NCBI RefSeq assembly: GCF_008802405.1
Contig: NZ_VZDO01000014.1
Location: 93,374 to 157,373 of the forward strand
Length of the DNA: 64,000 nucleotides
From: Plantimonas leprariae
GTDB lineage: Bacteria; Pseudomonadota; Alphaproteobacteria; Rhizobiales; Rhizobiaceae
Direction: 5' to 3'
The position numbers and the translations under genes were made by a program. The notes below the pieces were generated by a model. The model was not told the DNA's origin and made no database searches. It saw only the letters and a program-made list of their open reading frames with translations. Positions 1 through 8,719 of the stretch are shown piece after piece. Numbering within the stretch: the stretch's first letter is position 1; every line of letters starts with the position of its first letter.

Positions 1-318
1 GGCCGGCGGCGAGTGCGCTTTCGAGTTCGCTGGCCCGTGTTGCATATGTTCGTTTTGGAATGCATCGGGAATCGGCAGAATTTCTGACGTCCCCAATATC
101 AGCACGAGCAAAAAGAGACGGCTGTTCCCGCGGGGGACTCGGATCCCTTTCAGAGTCAAGTAACCGCTCGTAAGCCATCCACAGGATCGGAGGAATATCC
201 ACTTTTTTACTTCCGGAACGACTCGTGAGCGAGTCCATTCGATTCACCGGCGGGCGCGAGCGACTCATCGCCGAGTCCTCGCGTCGCGGTTTGCAAGTAT
301 CGTGTACGGGAGTTTCCG
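1..318. other. Non-coding stretch upstream of ku
   Basis: No reading frame here has both a plausible ribosome site and protein-like composition. The one clear signal is GGGAG just before the Ku start codon. I see no tRNA, repeat or terminator. A short frame at 225-470 overlaps ku in another phase and looks like chance. Confidence 0.5.
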
Positions 319-1242
319 ATGCCGGCTCGGCCGACCTGGAAGGGTTACTTGAAGCTGTCGCTCGTGTCCTGCGCGGTTGGGCTCTATCCAGCGACGACAT
401 CGACCGCCCGCGTCGCCTTCCACACGATCAACAAGGCCACCGGCAACCGGGTGAAGCGGCAGTTCATTGATGCCGAGAGCGGCGAGGTGGTCGACAAGGA
501 CGAGCAGGCGAAAGGCTTCGAGGTCGGCAAGGGCTCGTTCGTCGTGGTCGAGGACAAGGAACTCGACGCGATCAAGATCGAGTCGACCCACACGATCTCG
601 ATCGAGAGCTTCGTGCCACGCGAGCAGGTGGACGAGCGCTACCTCGACGCGCCGTACTACCTGGCGCCCGAGGACAAGGTCGCGCAGGAAGCCTTCGCGG
701 TGATCCGCAACGCCATGCAGGAGAAGGGCAAGGCCGGCGTCGCCCGGATCGTCCTGTCGAACCGCGAGCGCATGGTGCTGCTCGATCCGCACGGGAAGGG
801 CGTCCTCGCCACCGTCCTGCGCTATCCGTACGAGATCCGCCCCGACGAGGCGTTCTTCGAGAACCTGCCGGACGTCGAGCTGCCGCGGGAGATGCGTGAA
901 CTCGCTGTCCACATCATCGACAAGAAGGCCGGCGACTTCGACCCGACCGCGTTCGAGGACCGCTACGAGCAGGCGGTCCTCGATCTCGTCGCCTCGAAGC
1001 AGAAAGGCAAGGCGCCGAAGGTCGGCAAGGTCCGCGAGAACTCGTCGAACGTCGTCAGCCTGATGGACGCATTGAAGAAGAGCATCGCCGCGGAAGGCGG
1101 CAAGGGGGGCGCGACGAAGACTGGCGGCAAGTCTGCCGCGTCGAAGAAGCAGTCGGCGTCCTCCGCCCCCGCAAAGTCGAAACGCTCGGCGAAGGCATCG
1201 ACGCCGAAGAAGACCGAGGCGCCGCTGCGTAAGGCGAGCTGA
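319..1242 (+). CDS. ku: Ku protein, non-homologous end joining
   Basis: Bacterial Ku forms a homodimeric ring on double-strand break ends and recruits LigD. The 307-residue protein has the usual Ku opening (WKGYLKLSLVSC, residues 8-19) and a Ku core to about residue 255. It ends in a Lys/Ala/Ser-rich tail from about residue 255 on, a type of tail linked in other bacteria to DNA binding and partner contact. GGGAG precedes the ATG by eight bases. The stop codon is five bases before the ligD start, so the two genes form an operon. Confidence 0.96.
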   Translation: MPARPTWKGYLKLSLVSCAVGLYPATTSTARVAFHTINKATGNRVKRQFIDAESGEVVDKDEQAKGFEVGKGSFVVVEDKELDAIKIESTHTISIESFVPREQVDERYLDAPYYLAPEDKVAQEAFAVIRNAMQEKGKAGVARIVLSNRERMVLLDPHGKGVLATVLRYPYEIRPDEAFFENLPDVELPREMRELAVHIIDKKAGDFDPTAFEDRYEQAVLDLVASKQKGKAPKVGKVRENSSNVVSLMDALKKSIAAEGGKGGATKTGGKSAASKKQSASSAPAKSKRSAKASTPKKTEAPLRKAS

Positions 1243-1247
1243 TCGCC

Positions 1248-3803
1248 GTGGCGCCTGCGGCTGTCGCGAGGAAAGAGGGGCCAGCGGCTCGGTCGACCGC
1301 CGCCGGGAAGCTCTCAGCCTACAAGGCGAAGCGCGACTTCACGAAGAGCCCGGAACCGGCGGCCAAGCGCAGCCGCGCTGTCGGGCATCGCTTCGCGATC
1401 CAGCGGCACGATGCGCGCCGTCTGCACTTCGACCTGCGCCTCGAACTCGGCGGCGTCCTGAAGAGCTGGGCGGTGACGCGAGGCCCGAGCCTCGATCCCG
1501 CCGACAAACGCCTGTCGATCCATACCGAAGACCATCCGCTCGAGTACCTCTCCTTCGAGGGCGTCATCCCGGACGGCGAGTACGGCGGCGGCACGATGAT
1601 CGTCTGGGATCACGGCACTTGGACGCCCGATGGCGACGCCGAGGCGGCGATCGCCAAGGGGCATCTCAGCTTCACGCTTGCAGGCGAGCGGCTGCGCGGC
1701 GGCTGGCATCTGATCCGGATGCGGCCGCGGGCGAAGGAGAAGAAGGAGCAGTGGCTGCTGGTCAAAGTCGATGACGAGCACGCTCTCGCAAGCGTCGGCG
1801 GCAAGCAGCTGGTCGACGCGGAACTGACGTCGATCCTGACCGGTCGAACCAACGCGGAACTCGCTGCCGGCGGCGCGATCCGGAAGGACCATGCGGCACG
1901 CCGGAAGGTGGCCGCGGCGAAGCCGTCATCGCCGCGTGCGAGGGTGCCGAAGGCGAAGAAGGCGCTGCTGCCGGTCTTCCTGGAGCCGAGCCTCGCCACC
2001 CTCGTCGAGAAGGCACCAGCGGGTCCCGAATGGCTGCACGAGATCAAGCACGACGGCTACCGGCTGCAGGCGCGGATCGACGGGCATTCGGTGAAGCTCC
2101 TGACGCGCAAGGGGCTCGACTGGACAAGCAAGTTCGGCGCCGTCGCGGACGGCTTGAGAGAGCTGAAGCTCGGCTCCGCCTTGATCGACGGCGAGGTCGT
2201 GGTGGAAGCCGAGAGCGGCATCTCGTCTTTCTCGTTGCTGCAGGAGGCGATCAGCGCCGGTCGATCCGACCGGATGGTCTTCTACGCGTTCGATCTGCTC
2301 TACGTTGACGGCTCGAGCCTCGAGGCGACGCCGCTCGTCGAGCGGAAGACGCAGCTCGCCGCACTGCTGGACGACGTTCCCGCAGGCGGTTCGGTCCGCT
2401 TCAGCGAGCACATCGACGACGACGGCGTCGCGATGGCGCGGCACGCGTGCCGGCTCGGTCTTGAGGGTATCGTCTCGAAGCGCAAGGACCAGCCCTACCG
2501 GCCAGGACGCGGGACGCACTGGCTGAAGACCAAGTGTATCGAGCGCCAGGAGTTCGTGATCGCCGGCTTCGTTCCCTCGACGACATCGCCCAAGGCGGTC
2601 GGCTCGCTGATCCTTGGGGACTACGAGAACGGAAAGCTCGTGTATGTCGGCCGGGCGGGAACCGGGTTCACCGATCGGGTCGCACGCGAGCTCTGGGCAG
2701 CCCTCGACCCGATCAAGCGGACAACCGCACCGTTCGCGGCGAAGCCCTCGGTGGATGCGGCCCGCGGCGCGCGCTGGGTCGAGCCGCGGCTCGTCGCGGA
2801 GGTGGAGCTGCGCGGCTGGACCGCCGATGGGCTGCTGCGGCATGCAGCATACAAGGGCTTGCGCGAGGACAAGGACGCCGTCGATGTGATCCGTGAATCG
2901 CCGAAGGCGAGTGCTAGTGCCGCAGCGAAGGCGCCGTCGCCCATCGCGTCGCATACCTTCGATCTGACGCATCCCGACCGTGTGCTGTGGCCGGACGTCG
3001 GGCTGACGAAGCAGGGGCTCGCCGAATACTATGCCGAGGTCGCCGACTGGATCTTGCCGCACGTCGTCGACCGGCCGCTGTCGCTGCTGCGCGGACCGAA
3101 CGGGATCGGTGGCAAGTGCTTCTTCCAGAAGCACGCTTGGGACGGCATCGGCGAGGCTGTCCAGCGCCAGACGATTGCAGGTGAGGAGATCTTGTCGATC
3201 CGCAACCTCGACGGTCTCGTCGCGCTGGTGCAGGCCGGGTCGCTGGAGATCCACCCCTGGGGCTCGAAGCTGAAGGATATCGAGCACCCGGACCGGATCG
3301 TCTTCGACCTCGATCCAGATGAGGGCCTGACATGGGACGCCGTCGTGGAAGGCGCGTTGGAGGTGCGGGAACGACTGCGACATCTCAAGCTGGAGAGCTT
3401 CGTGAAGACCTCGGGCGGCAAGGGCCTGCACGTCGTCGTGCCCGTTGCGCCGAAGGTCGACTGGGCGACGGCGAAGGCGTTCGCAAAGCACGTCGTCGAG
3501 GCGATGGCGAAGGACAGCCCCGACCGCTACACGGCAAACGTCGCGAAGCGAGCGAGGGCGGATCGCATCTTCATCGACTACCTGCGCAACGGTCGCGGCG
3601 CGACGGCGGTGGCGCCGTACTCGACCCGTGCCCGCGCCGGGGCGCCCGTGTCGGTGCCGATCGGCTGGGATGAACTCACGGCAGGCATCCGCCCGAACCA
3701 GTTCGACGTCCAGACATTGCCAGCGCGCCTGCGTCATGCCGAGCACGATGCCTGGGCCGGGATTGGCAAGCTGCGACAGCGTATCGACCTAATTCGAGGG
3801 TAG
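1248..3803 (+). CDS. ligD: Multifunctional DNA ligase LigD (phosphoesterase-ligase-polymerase)
   Basis: This is the end-processing and ligating enzyme of bacterial NHEJ, 851 residues, starting at GTG. An N-terminal 3'-phosphoesterase domain (about 45-165) keeps H54, H60, D62, R64, H96 and Y100, which match the catalytic set known from Pseudomonas LigD by spacing. The ATP-dependent ligase domain (about 240-545) has the KHDG nucleotidyl motif with catalytic K267. The C-terminal primase/polymerase domain (about 568-851) carries FDLDPD with metal-binding D687 and D689. All three activities look intact. The domain order is the one common in Alphaproteobacteria and Pseudomonas. It lies directly behind ku. 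Confidence 0.97.
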   Translation: MAPAAVARKEGPAARSTAAGKLSAYKAKRDFTKSPEPAAKRSRAVGHRFAIQRHDARRLHFDLRLELGGVLKSWAVTRGPSLDPADKRLSIHTEDHPLEYLSFEGVIPDGEYGGGTMIVWDHGTWTPDGDAEAAIAKGHLSFTLAGERLRGGWHLIRMRPRAKEKKEQWLLVKVDDEHALASVGGKQLVDAELTSILTGRTNAELAAGGAIRKDHAARRKVAAAKPSSPRARVPKAKKALLPVFLEPSLATLVEKAPAGPEWLHEIKHDGYRLQARIDGHSVKLLTRKGLDWTSKFGAVADGLRELKLGSALIDGEVVVEAESGISSFSLLQEAISAGRSDRMVFYAFDLLYVDGSSLEATPLVERKTQLAALLDDVPAGGSVRFSEHIDDDGVAMARHACRLGLEGIVSKRKDQPYRPGRGTHWLKTKCIERQEFVIAGFVPSTTSPKAVGSLILGDYENGKLVYVGRAGTGFTDRVARELWAALDPIKRTTAPFAAKPSVDAARGARWVEPRLVAEVELRGWTADGLLRHAAYKGLREDKDAVDVIRESPKASASAAAKAPSPIASHTFDLTHPDRVLWPDVGLTKQGLAEYYAEVADWILPHVVDRPLSLLRGPNGIGGKCFFQKHAWDGIGEAVQRQTIAGEEILSIRNLDGLVALVQAGSLEIHPWGSKLKDIEHPDRIVFDLDPDEGLTWDAVVEGALEVRERLRHLKLESFVKTSGGKGLHVVVPVAPKVDWATAKAFAKHVVEAMAKDSPDRYTANVAKRARADRIFIDYLRNGRGATAVAPYSTRARAGAPVSVPIGWDELTAGIRPNQFDVQTLPARLRHAEHDAWAGIGKLRQRIDLIRG

Positions 3804-3918
3804 TCCTACCAACACCCCCACGATCAGCACTTCGACGCGGATGCAGGTGGCGATTGAACTTCAGGCTTCGGCCGGAGGTCGATCCGGTCTTTGCGCTGCT
3901 CAGGCGGCGTGTACGTGA

Positions 3919-4089
3919 TCAGCATGGCAGATGGCGGGAATGGATAGCTTGGGCGACCAGATGCGGAGCCAGTTCGAGTACGGCTCGCCGATAGAGATCG
4001 TTCAGGTCATCCGCCATCGCCTGCTCAATCGCCTCGTCTTCGGTGATCAGGCTGCGTTCGAACGCGGATATCGTCTCGGCTGCAGTCAC
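3919..4089 (-). CDS. Small hypothetical protein, 56 aa
   Basis: A 56-residue acidic, helix-prone protein of no recognised family (contains ITEDEAIEQAMADDLNDLYR). I chose the GTG at 4089 because AGGGAGGA sits seven bases upstream. A longer in-frame ATG further up has no ribosome site. It is convergent with ligD. Function unknown. Confidence 0.6.
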   Translation of the reverse strand: MTAAETISAFERSLITEDEAIEQAMADDLNDLYRRAVLELAPHLVAQAIHSRHLPC

Positions 4090-4340
4090 GACGGTGTCCT
4101 CCCTGGATCGAAGGGCGAATCCGTCAGCCAGCGAAGGGTTCCTAATTTCGACTGAGCGAAAGCGGCGCCGCTGGTCGTGAAACAGCGGCACCGCTCGACG
4201 CGGCCTGGCGGTGTTCGGGACGCAGGCCGCGGTGGGGGGATAGCCTACGCCGAAGCTGACGTTGCGCGACGCGACACGATGTCCGGCAATGGAGGCGATG
4301 CCGGCAACTCAGATCCTTACCATCCGCAGTGCAAAACTGC

Positions 4341-4589
4341 TCAGCGCCTCGCCGATAACCGTTCTGCTTCAGCCAACAGATCGTCGGCTTCATGCTGCTG
4401 CCGGTCGGCGACCTCTTTCAGCGCCGCGACGAACTCGCCGAGCGAGAAGTCGGGCACGTGCTCACGCAACCGATCCTCCAGATCGCCGGGCTGCTTCAGC
4501 ATGTCCCGGATGTCCTCGATCGGTATCGCCATCAGGTAGGTGACGATCGCCGCATGTCGCTGTGACCGACTGCCCAGGGCGTCCGTCAT
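4341..4589 (-). CDS. Small hypothetical protein, 82 aa
   Basis: An 82-residue acidic protein, predicted mostly helical, that ends in a heptad-like Ala/Glu/Leu segment (about 55-80). No family recognised. It follows the small gene at 4603-4773 by 13 bases on the same strand, so the two are probably co-transcribed. The ribosome site is weak, and a downstream ATG at codon 20 (MAIPIEDIRD) is an alternative start. Confidence 0.5.
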   Translation of the reverse strand: MTDALGSRSQRHAAIVTYLMAIPIEDIRDMLKQPGDLEDRLREHVPDFSLGEFVAALKEVADRQQHEADDLLAEAERLSARR

Positions 4590-4602
4590 CACCCGCGGTC
4601 CG

Positions 4603-4773
4603 TCAGCGCTTCTTCCGCTCCGCTTCGACGCTTGCCGCGCCTTTGGAGAGGATGAGCCAAGCGTTCTCGACCTCGCGCAGGCGTTGGCGGACGGTCGGAT
4701 CAAGGGTTGTCGCGGCCTCACGCGCGGTATCGGCAGCGCGCTCGCGGTAGAACTGGCTGTTCGGCATGTTCAT
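4603..4773 (-). CDS. Small hypothetical protein, 56 aa
   Basis: A 56-residue basic protein beginning MNMPNSQFYRERAADTAREA, with a helical centre (RQRLREVENAWLIL) and a Lys/Arg tail. GGAAGGGA lies seven bases before the ATG. Short proteins of this shape are common and uncharacterised in Rhizobiales (general impression, not searched). It heads a probable two-gene unit with 4341-4589. Confidence 0.6.
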   Translation of the reverse strand: MNMPNSQFYRERAADTAREAATTLDPTVRQRLREVENAWLILSKGAASVEAERKKR

Positions 4774-4845
4774 GGGCGTCCCTTCCCATCAAATGCGTTC
4801 AATGGACTATCTACCGGCGGCCGCCAGTTCGCGATGCAAAGGTCA

Positions 4846-5213
4846 GTGATCAGGCCGCGAACCGGGCGAGCGTCACCTTCCGCGTGCCGTGCTGGTACGG
4901 ACCGACGTCGAACGCCTCGCCGCTCTCGACCTGATCGGCCATCGTCTGCCCCATCGGACCGCCGACGGCGACGAGGGTCCGCCCCTCGCAGTGCCGGGCG
5001 ATCTGGAGGCCGAGGCTACGCATGTGGGCGCGAGCGAAGCAGTAGACCGCCAGAGCGGCGCGCTGGCCGCCGGAAAGCTGCCGGACGATCTCCGCGACAC
5101 GCGCCTCTTCCGAGCGCATCAGCAGCGACAGGACATCGAGCGGGACGGGACTGGTCGGCTCGTTCGGGCGGTAGCGGCTCGTCATCGTCATTCTCGCAGC
5201 GGGTCTGCGCTGA
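4846..5213. repeat. 368-bp duplicated segment, copy A
   Basis: This segment recurs in the same orientation at 45935-46302. By base-by-base reading the copies differ at six positions (about 98% identical) and have no indels. It contains the whole 111-codon gene 4850-5185 plus its upstream leader. Similarity falls off abruptly at both edges, and no transposase or terminal inverted repeat is visible. Confidence 0.95.
4850..5185 (-). CDS. Conserved small protein, duplicated paralogue A (111 aa)
   Basis: A 111-residue protein of unknown family with a central Ala-rich helical stretch (QLSGGQRAALAVYCFARAHM) followed by RTLVAVGGPMGQTM, which could be a small alpha/beta fold. The paralogue at 45939-46274 differs only by Thr to Lys near the C-terminus (HGTRKV here, HGKRKV there). 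Copy A has an extra in-frame ATG two codons upstream. I use the start shared by both copies. The other mismatches are silent or lie outside the gene, so the protein appears to be under constraint. Confidence 0.75.
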   Translation of the reverse strand: MTSRYRPNEPTSPVPLDVLSLLMRSEEARVAEIVRQLSGGQRAALAVYCFARAHMRSLGLQIARHCEGRTLVAVGGPMGQTMADQVESGEAFDVGPYQHGTRKVTLARFAA

Positions 5214-5375
5214 GGGTACCGTTGCCGACTGTTCCGATGCTTGAGTGCAGGTTCGGCTCGAAGGGCAAGGCCTAGGCGTCCTGACGATCCCGTGATCCGT
5301 CCCGCACACCGCGGCCGCATGCACTGGGAACGAAGGCTTCGCCGTTCGATTGCGTGGGAAGCAACGGAGATAGAA

Positions 5376-5558
5376 ATGGGCGATCCCAAGGATACCACGA
5401 AGGTCGTGCCGGGCGCCTTTCACGGCGAAGGCGATGCTGACGCCGGCGTTGTCACCGAAACGGTGGTCGGCAGCGACGAGGCCGAGGACATCGAGGAAAG
5501 CGAAGACGCGGACGTGTCACGGATCGAGAAGAACGAAAAGCCCGAACCGGGTCCGTGA
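5376..5558 (+). CDS. Small acidic protein, 60 aa
   Basis: A 60-residue, strongly acidic and probably disordered protein (EAEDIEESEDADVSRIEKNE). GGAG lies eight bases before the ATG at 5376, and frame extensions upstream are Arg-rich and unlike protein. No family recognised. Confidence 0.5.
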   Translation: MGDPKDTTKVVPGAFHGEGDADAGVVTETVVGSDEAEDIEESEDADVSRIEKNEKPEPGP

Positions 5559-5623
5559 TAGGCTTGTTGCGGCTCTGCATTCGCAGCGGCAGCAATCCTC
5601 AGACAATGGGATCTGAGTGTCGG

Positions 5624-5770
5624 ATGCCGAAGATCCGCACCATCCGGCCGACGCTCCGCACCCTCGACCGCCGCACCGTCCGCCCGGCGCCGAAGCAGGC
5701 CGACGCGCACTAACAGTCCGCCGAGCACAAGGCATGGCGCCTCACCGTGATGCGGGCGGCCGGCATATGG
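5624..5770 (+). pseudogene. HNH endonuclease remnant with internal stop
   Basis: The frame opens MPKIRTIRPTLRTLDRRTVR, the typical start of small phage-associated HNH nucleases in Alphaproteobacteria. It meets TAA at codon 30, where relatives have Tyr (TAC/TAT). Beyond the stop the same frame resumes with SAEHKAWRLTVMRAAG, again family-like. It then loses similarity before any Cys or His of the HNH motif. A one-base nonsense change plus a 3' loss explains this. Family assignment is from memory of the pattern. Confidence 0.6.
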
Positions 5771-5822
5771 GAACGATCGGTTCAGCGGATAGGCGCGTTG
5801 CGAACAGCGCTATCTGTTCAAG

Positions 5823-6176
5823 TTATGGAAAGCGGGCAACAAACTCTTGCAGCCACGGCCGAACCCGCGGGAAGTGAACGTAGCCGCGCTCCAGCAACCG
5901 CAGCACCAGTGGATAGCGTGCCGCGAGACCGAGAGGACGCAGCAGCGGGATCGTACGCCACATGGCTGCAAATGCCGCCGCACCTGACAGCATCTGTCCG
6001 TTCTCCTCGGCATGGAAGCGGGCGAGCAGCTCGGCGCGGTCCAGCGGGCAGGCTGCGTCGTCGCTGGTGGCGTCGACGAAGCGGATGCGCCTGCGCCAGT
6101 CCAGCTTCCGCATCAACGCGATTTCGCGACAGCAGAGCGGGCAGGATCCATCGTGCCAGACGGTGACGGCTTGCAT
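5823..6176 (-). CDS. DCC-family thiol-disulfide oxidoreductase (DUF393)
   Basis: A 117-residue protein with the DCC signature near the N-terminus (WHDGSCPLCCREI, residues 8-20), where the CxxC pair defines the DUF393 thioredoxin-like family. The central WRRRIRFVDATSDDA and the C-terminal Arg-rich region are also typical. Its physiological substrate is unknown. It follows the small gene 6227-6334 on the same strand. The start ATG at 6176 gives the usual family length. Confidence 0.85.
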   Translation of the reverse strand: MQAVTVWHDGSCPLCCREIALMRKLDWRRRIRFVDATSDDAACPLDRAELLARFHAEENGQMLSGAAAFAAMWRTIPLLRPLGLAARYPLVLRLLERGYVHFPRVRPWLQEFVARFP

Positions 6177-6226
6177 CGGGTGGACGTAGTGCGAGCTTCT
6201 TCTCGCGCGACGGTGCCCGATCGTCG

Positions 6227-6334
6227 CTACTTCTTGGGTTTGGGCGGTGCCGCCGCGGCGCCTTTGAGGCTTGGCTGCGAAGCGTTCGGTTTCGGCGGCT
6301 GTGCTTTCTTCGGTTTGCCTTTGCTTTCCTTCAT
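6227..6334 (-). CDS. Micro-protein, Lys/Pro-rich, 35 aa
   Basis: A 35-residue protein of Lys, Pro and Ala (MKESKGKPKKAQPPKPN). GGGGAGGG precedes the ATG by five to six bases, one of the strongest ribosome sites in the region, which supports translation. It is probably disordered. Function unknown. It lies 50 bases upstream of the DCC-family gene on the same strand. Confidence 0.55.
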   Translation of the reverse strand: MKESKGKPKKAQPPKPNASQPSLKGAAAAPPKPKK

Positions 6335-6703
6335 CGGACCCTCCCCAGACGGCGCGTATCGCCACCGCGGCATGATGCCCAGACGCAGGTTGGCTTAGCC
6401 AATCACGTTTCGCAAAATCGATGCTGAGGCTCTTTGTTCGTTGCCGCAGATTATCGACTGATCGGCTTCGTCAGCTGCAATTCTTGAAGCGCCTCGCATC
6501 CTGCCGCCGTTAGCTGGAACCATCACGGATAGCGCCAGCCCAGCTGTCCAACGGACGTGCAAGTCGTTGAGCAAGCGCGCAAGCCGACAGGCCGCACATT
6601 TCGAAATGCCAACGCAACGCTGGCGGTTGGTTGTTGGTAGGAGGTTCCTGCGAGAGTGGCCGTCTGGACGAGTAGCCACAGTCAGCTTCGTCGGAGAGTT
6701 CGC
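6335..6703. other. Intergenic region, no gene seen
   Basis: About 370 bases between the divergent micro-protein and the MipA-like gene. A 94-codon frame on the minus strand (6395-6679) has no ribosome site and an odd Cys/Arg composition, so I do not call it. GGAGAG before 6704 is the only clear signal. Confidence 0.4.
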
Positions 6704-7507
6704 ATGTCTAGAACGACCTTTGTCCTTTGCACGCTTGCGGTTCTTGGCACCGGTGCCGCGGCTGCGGCTGACCTCGAAGGCAATGCAGCTCCAAAAGCAG
6801 GTGACACAGACGTCGTCATCGAGCTCGGCGCCGGCGGCGGTGTCGTGCCGCAGTACGAAGGATCGAAGGACTACCGGTTCAGTCCGTTCCCGATCGTCAA
6901 CCTCGACTACCTCAGCGTCCCGGGTTTGTTCTCCTTCGGCAGCATAGATCCGCAGCGCGGCGGCTTCTCGATCGGTCCCTCGTTCGGTTATGTCGGCAAG
7001 CGCGACTCCGGCGACTACGACGAGCTCGAAGGATTACGGGACGTCGATACGACCTATCAAGCCGGCGTCCGTCTCGGCTACGAATGGAACTACGCAGAGA
7101 TCTACGGCGCGGCACGCTACGCCTTCGGCGGCGCGGAGGGTATCGTCGGCGACCTCGGCGCCAGCCTCGTGGCCCGCCCGTTGCAGACGCTGCAGGTGAA
7201 GGCCGGTCCGGTCGCGACCTTCGCCTCGGGCGAATATATGAACGACTACTTCGGCGTTTCGCCCGCCGAATCGATTGGCTCCGGCGGCCGCTTCGATGAC
7301 TACGATCCGAAGAGCGGCTTCAAGACCGTCGGCGCCGCGGCGTCGGCTCGCTACGAGTTCCGCCCGGCCTGGTTCGTGAATGCCGACGCGTCCTGGAATC
7401 GCTTCGTCGGCGACGCGAAGGACTCGCCGATCGTGAAGGCTGGCGACGAGAACCAGTATACGTTCGGTCTCGGCATCTCGAAACGCTTCCAGCTCGATCT
7501 GTTTTGA
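6704..7507 (+). CDS. MipA/OmpV family outer-membrane protein
   Basis: A 267-residue protein with a signal peptide (cleavage likely after about residue 22, AAAA/DLE) and the opening typical of MipA/OmpV barrels: a Gly-rich strand, then VVPQYEGSKDYRFSPFPIV. It ends in KRFQLDLF, with the C-terminal Phe expected of an outer-membrane barrel. Family members scaffold murein enzymes or act as porin-like proteins, and the specific role here is unknown. GGAGAG lies before the ATG. Confidence 0.88.
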   Translation: MSRTTFVLCTLAVLGTGAAAAADLEGNAAPKAGDTDVVIELGAGGGVVPQYEGSKDYRFSPFPIVNLDYLSVPGLFSFGSIDPQRGGFSIGPSFGYVGKRDSGDYDELEGLRDVDTTYQAGVRLGYEWNYAEIYGAARYAFGGAEGIVGDLGASLVARPLQTLQVKAGPVATFASGEYMNDYFGVSPAESIGSGGRFDDYDPKSGFKTVGAAASARYEFRPAWFVNADASWNRFVGDAKDSPIVKAGDENQYTFGLGISKRFQLDLF

Positions 7508-7553
7508 GCGTTGGTACGCAAAGAAAGTGGCATGCGAAGCGGAACGACCGAAC

Positions 7554-8279
7554 GTGCTTCCCTGGATCTGCCTTGATCGCGCCGCGGTGCCCGGCAGCCG
7601 CAACGAACTGCGGTTGATGCAGCGGGGCACCGAGTTCTCGATCATGCTCGGCGCCAACGAGTTGATGAACAGCCGTTTGAGCGGGTCCGAGGAGGCGCTG
7701 GCGACGCTGGCCTGCGAGCGTCTCACGCGTCGGCCGCGACCGCATGTGCTGATCGGCGGCCTCGGCATGGGCTTCACGCTGCGTGCCGCGCTCGCCGCCC
7801 TCGGCGACGATGCCCGCGTCACCGTCGCCGAACTGGTGCCGGCGGTGATCGGCTGGGCGCGAGGGCCGATGTCGAGCGTGTTCGCGACAAGCCTCGTCGA
7901 TCCTCGTGTCATCATCCATGATGGTGACGTCGCTGGTCCTATCGCTGCGGAACGCTCGAGCTTCGATGCGATCCTCCTCGACGTCGACAACGGGCCGGAC
8001 GGTTTGACGAGTTCGGCGAACGACGCGCTCTACGGTTCGTTTGGACTTCAGCAGGCGCGACGGGCGCTGCGTCCCGGCGGCGTCCTGGCCGTATGGTCTG
8101 CCGCACCGGACCCGAGTTTCACCGCACGGCTCGAACGGGCCGGGTTCGCCGCCAAGACCGCTCGCGTTTGCGCCAACGGCAAGCGCGGCGGCGCTCGCCA
8201 CGTCGTCTGGTTGGCGACGGCGACCACTAGCACGCGCGACGGGCAGGGCAGCCGACCCCCTCTCTCCGCGCAGGATTAA
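7554..8279 (+). CDS. Spermidine synthase-like methyltransferase
   Basis: A 241-residue Rossmann-fold protein of the spermidine-synthase-like group. It shows a glycine loop VLIGGLGMGFTLRAAL, an acidic residue after strand 2 (VAELVP), IIHDGD and the acidic LDVDNGPDGL. Polyamine-binding residues of true SpeE are not evident, so a methyltransferase-type or orphan role is likelier. I prefer GTG at 7554 because the family usually starts LPWI. GTG at 7527 is an alternative that adds nine residues. Confidence 0.75.
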   Translation: MLPWICLDRAAVPGSRNELRLMQRGTEFSIMLGANELMNSRLSGSEEALATLACERLTRRPRPHVLIGGLGMGFTLRAALAALGDDARVTVAELVPAVIGWARGPMSSVFATSLVDPRVIIHDGDVAGPIAAERSSFDAILLDVDNGPDGLTSSANDALYGSFGLQQARRALRPGGVLAVWSAAPDPSFTARLERAGFAAKTARVCANGKRGGARHVVWLATATTSTRDGQGSRPPLSAQD

Positions 8280-8341
8280 CTCTCGCTTAACCTTGACCCT
8301 CCAGCATCACGGACAGCGAAACGACTGCAACGGAGGTTCCA

Positions 8342-8443
8342 ATGCATTCGCCAAACCGCTCGCCGTCGCTCGGCATCCTCGCCGGGACGATGCTCGGGAT
8401 GATTGTGATCGCCACGCCTATCGCCGTGGTGATGTTCGGCTGA
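8342..8443 (+). CDS. Single-pass membrane micro-protein, 33 aa
   Basis: A 33-residue protein made almost entirely of one hydrophobic helix (about 10-33, LGILAGTMLGMIVIATPIAV) after a short polar start. ACGGAGG lies before the ATG with ideal spacing. A strong hairpin follows the stop codon. Function unknown. Confidence 0.65.
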   Translation: MHSPNRSPSLGILAGTMLGMIVIATPIAVVMFG

Positions 8444-8450
8444 ACGACAG

Positions 8451-8485
8451 GGCCGCTGGAACGGGTGCCCCACCTTCCAGCGGCC
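8451..8485. terminator. Bidirectional hairpin terminator
   Basis: A perfect 11-bp inverted repeat, GGCCGCTGGAA and its complement, around a 13-base loop. It sits between the 3' ends of convergent genes (8342-8443 and 8498-8719). There is no long T-tract, so efficiency is unknown. Confidence 0.65.
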
Positions 8486-8497
8486 ACCTTCGCAGCG

Positions 8498-8719
8498 CTA
8501 TCCTCTCGTCGCCTGCAGCGCCTTTCGCACCATCTCGACCTCCGGCGAATGTCCGCCGCGCTCCAGGAACTCATCGACCGGCATGACGCTCTCCTGCCCG
8601 CCGGAGGACGCGTTCGGCCGATGCACAACGCTCATCTTGCTGGTTTCAGGGTCAGTGCGGATCAGCCAGTCGTCGCCATTCGGCGAGCGGAAGATCGGGT
8701 CGTCCTTAATCGTCGTCAT
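8498..8719 (-). CDS. Small hypothetical protein, 73 aa
   Basis: A 73-residue soluble protein with an N-terminal beta-like part (PIFRSPNGDDWLIRTDPETS) and an acidic helical C-terminus. No family recognised. Its ATG overlaps the stop codon of the upstream Rmf-like gene (ATGA), and GAGG lies seven bases upstream, so translation is probably coupled. Confidence 0.65.
   Translation of the reverse strand: MTTIKDDPIFRSPNGDDWLIRTDPETSKMSVVHRPNASSGGQESVMPVDEFLERGGHSPEVEMVRKALQATRG

Noticed and set aside
1926..3746. 606-codon open frame antisense to ligD
   Set aside because: High-GC coding sequence often leaves long open antisense frames; it has no ribosome site and an Arg-rich composition, and LigD is certain.
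4142..4393. 83-codon minus-strand frame
   Set aside because: Arg/Ser/Cys-rich composition and no start signal; it overlaps the 3' end of the better supported gene at 4341-4589.
6395..6679. 94-codon minus-strand frame
   Set aside because: No ribosome site and no protein-like pattern; left as intergenic.
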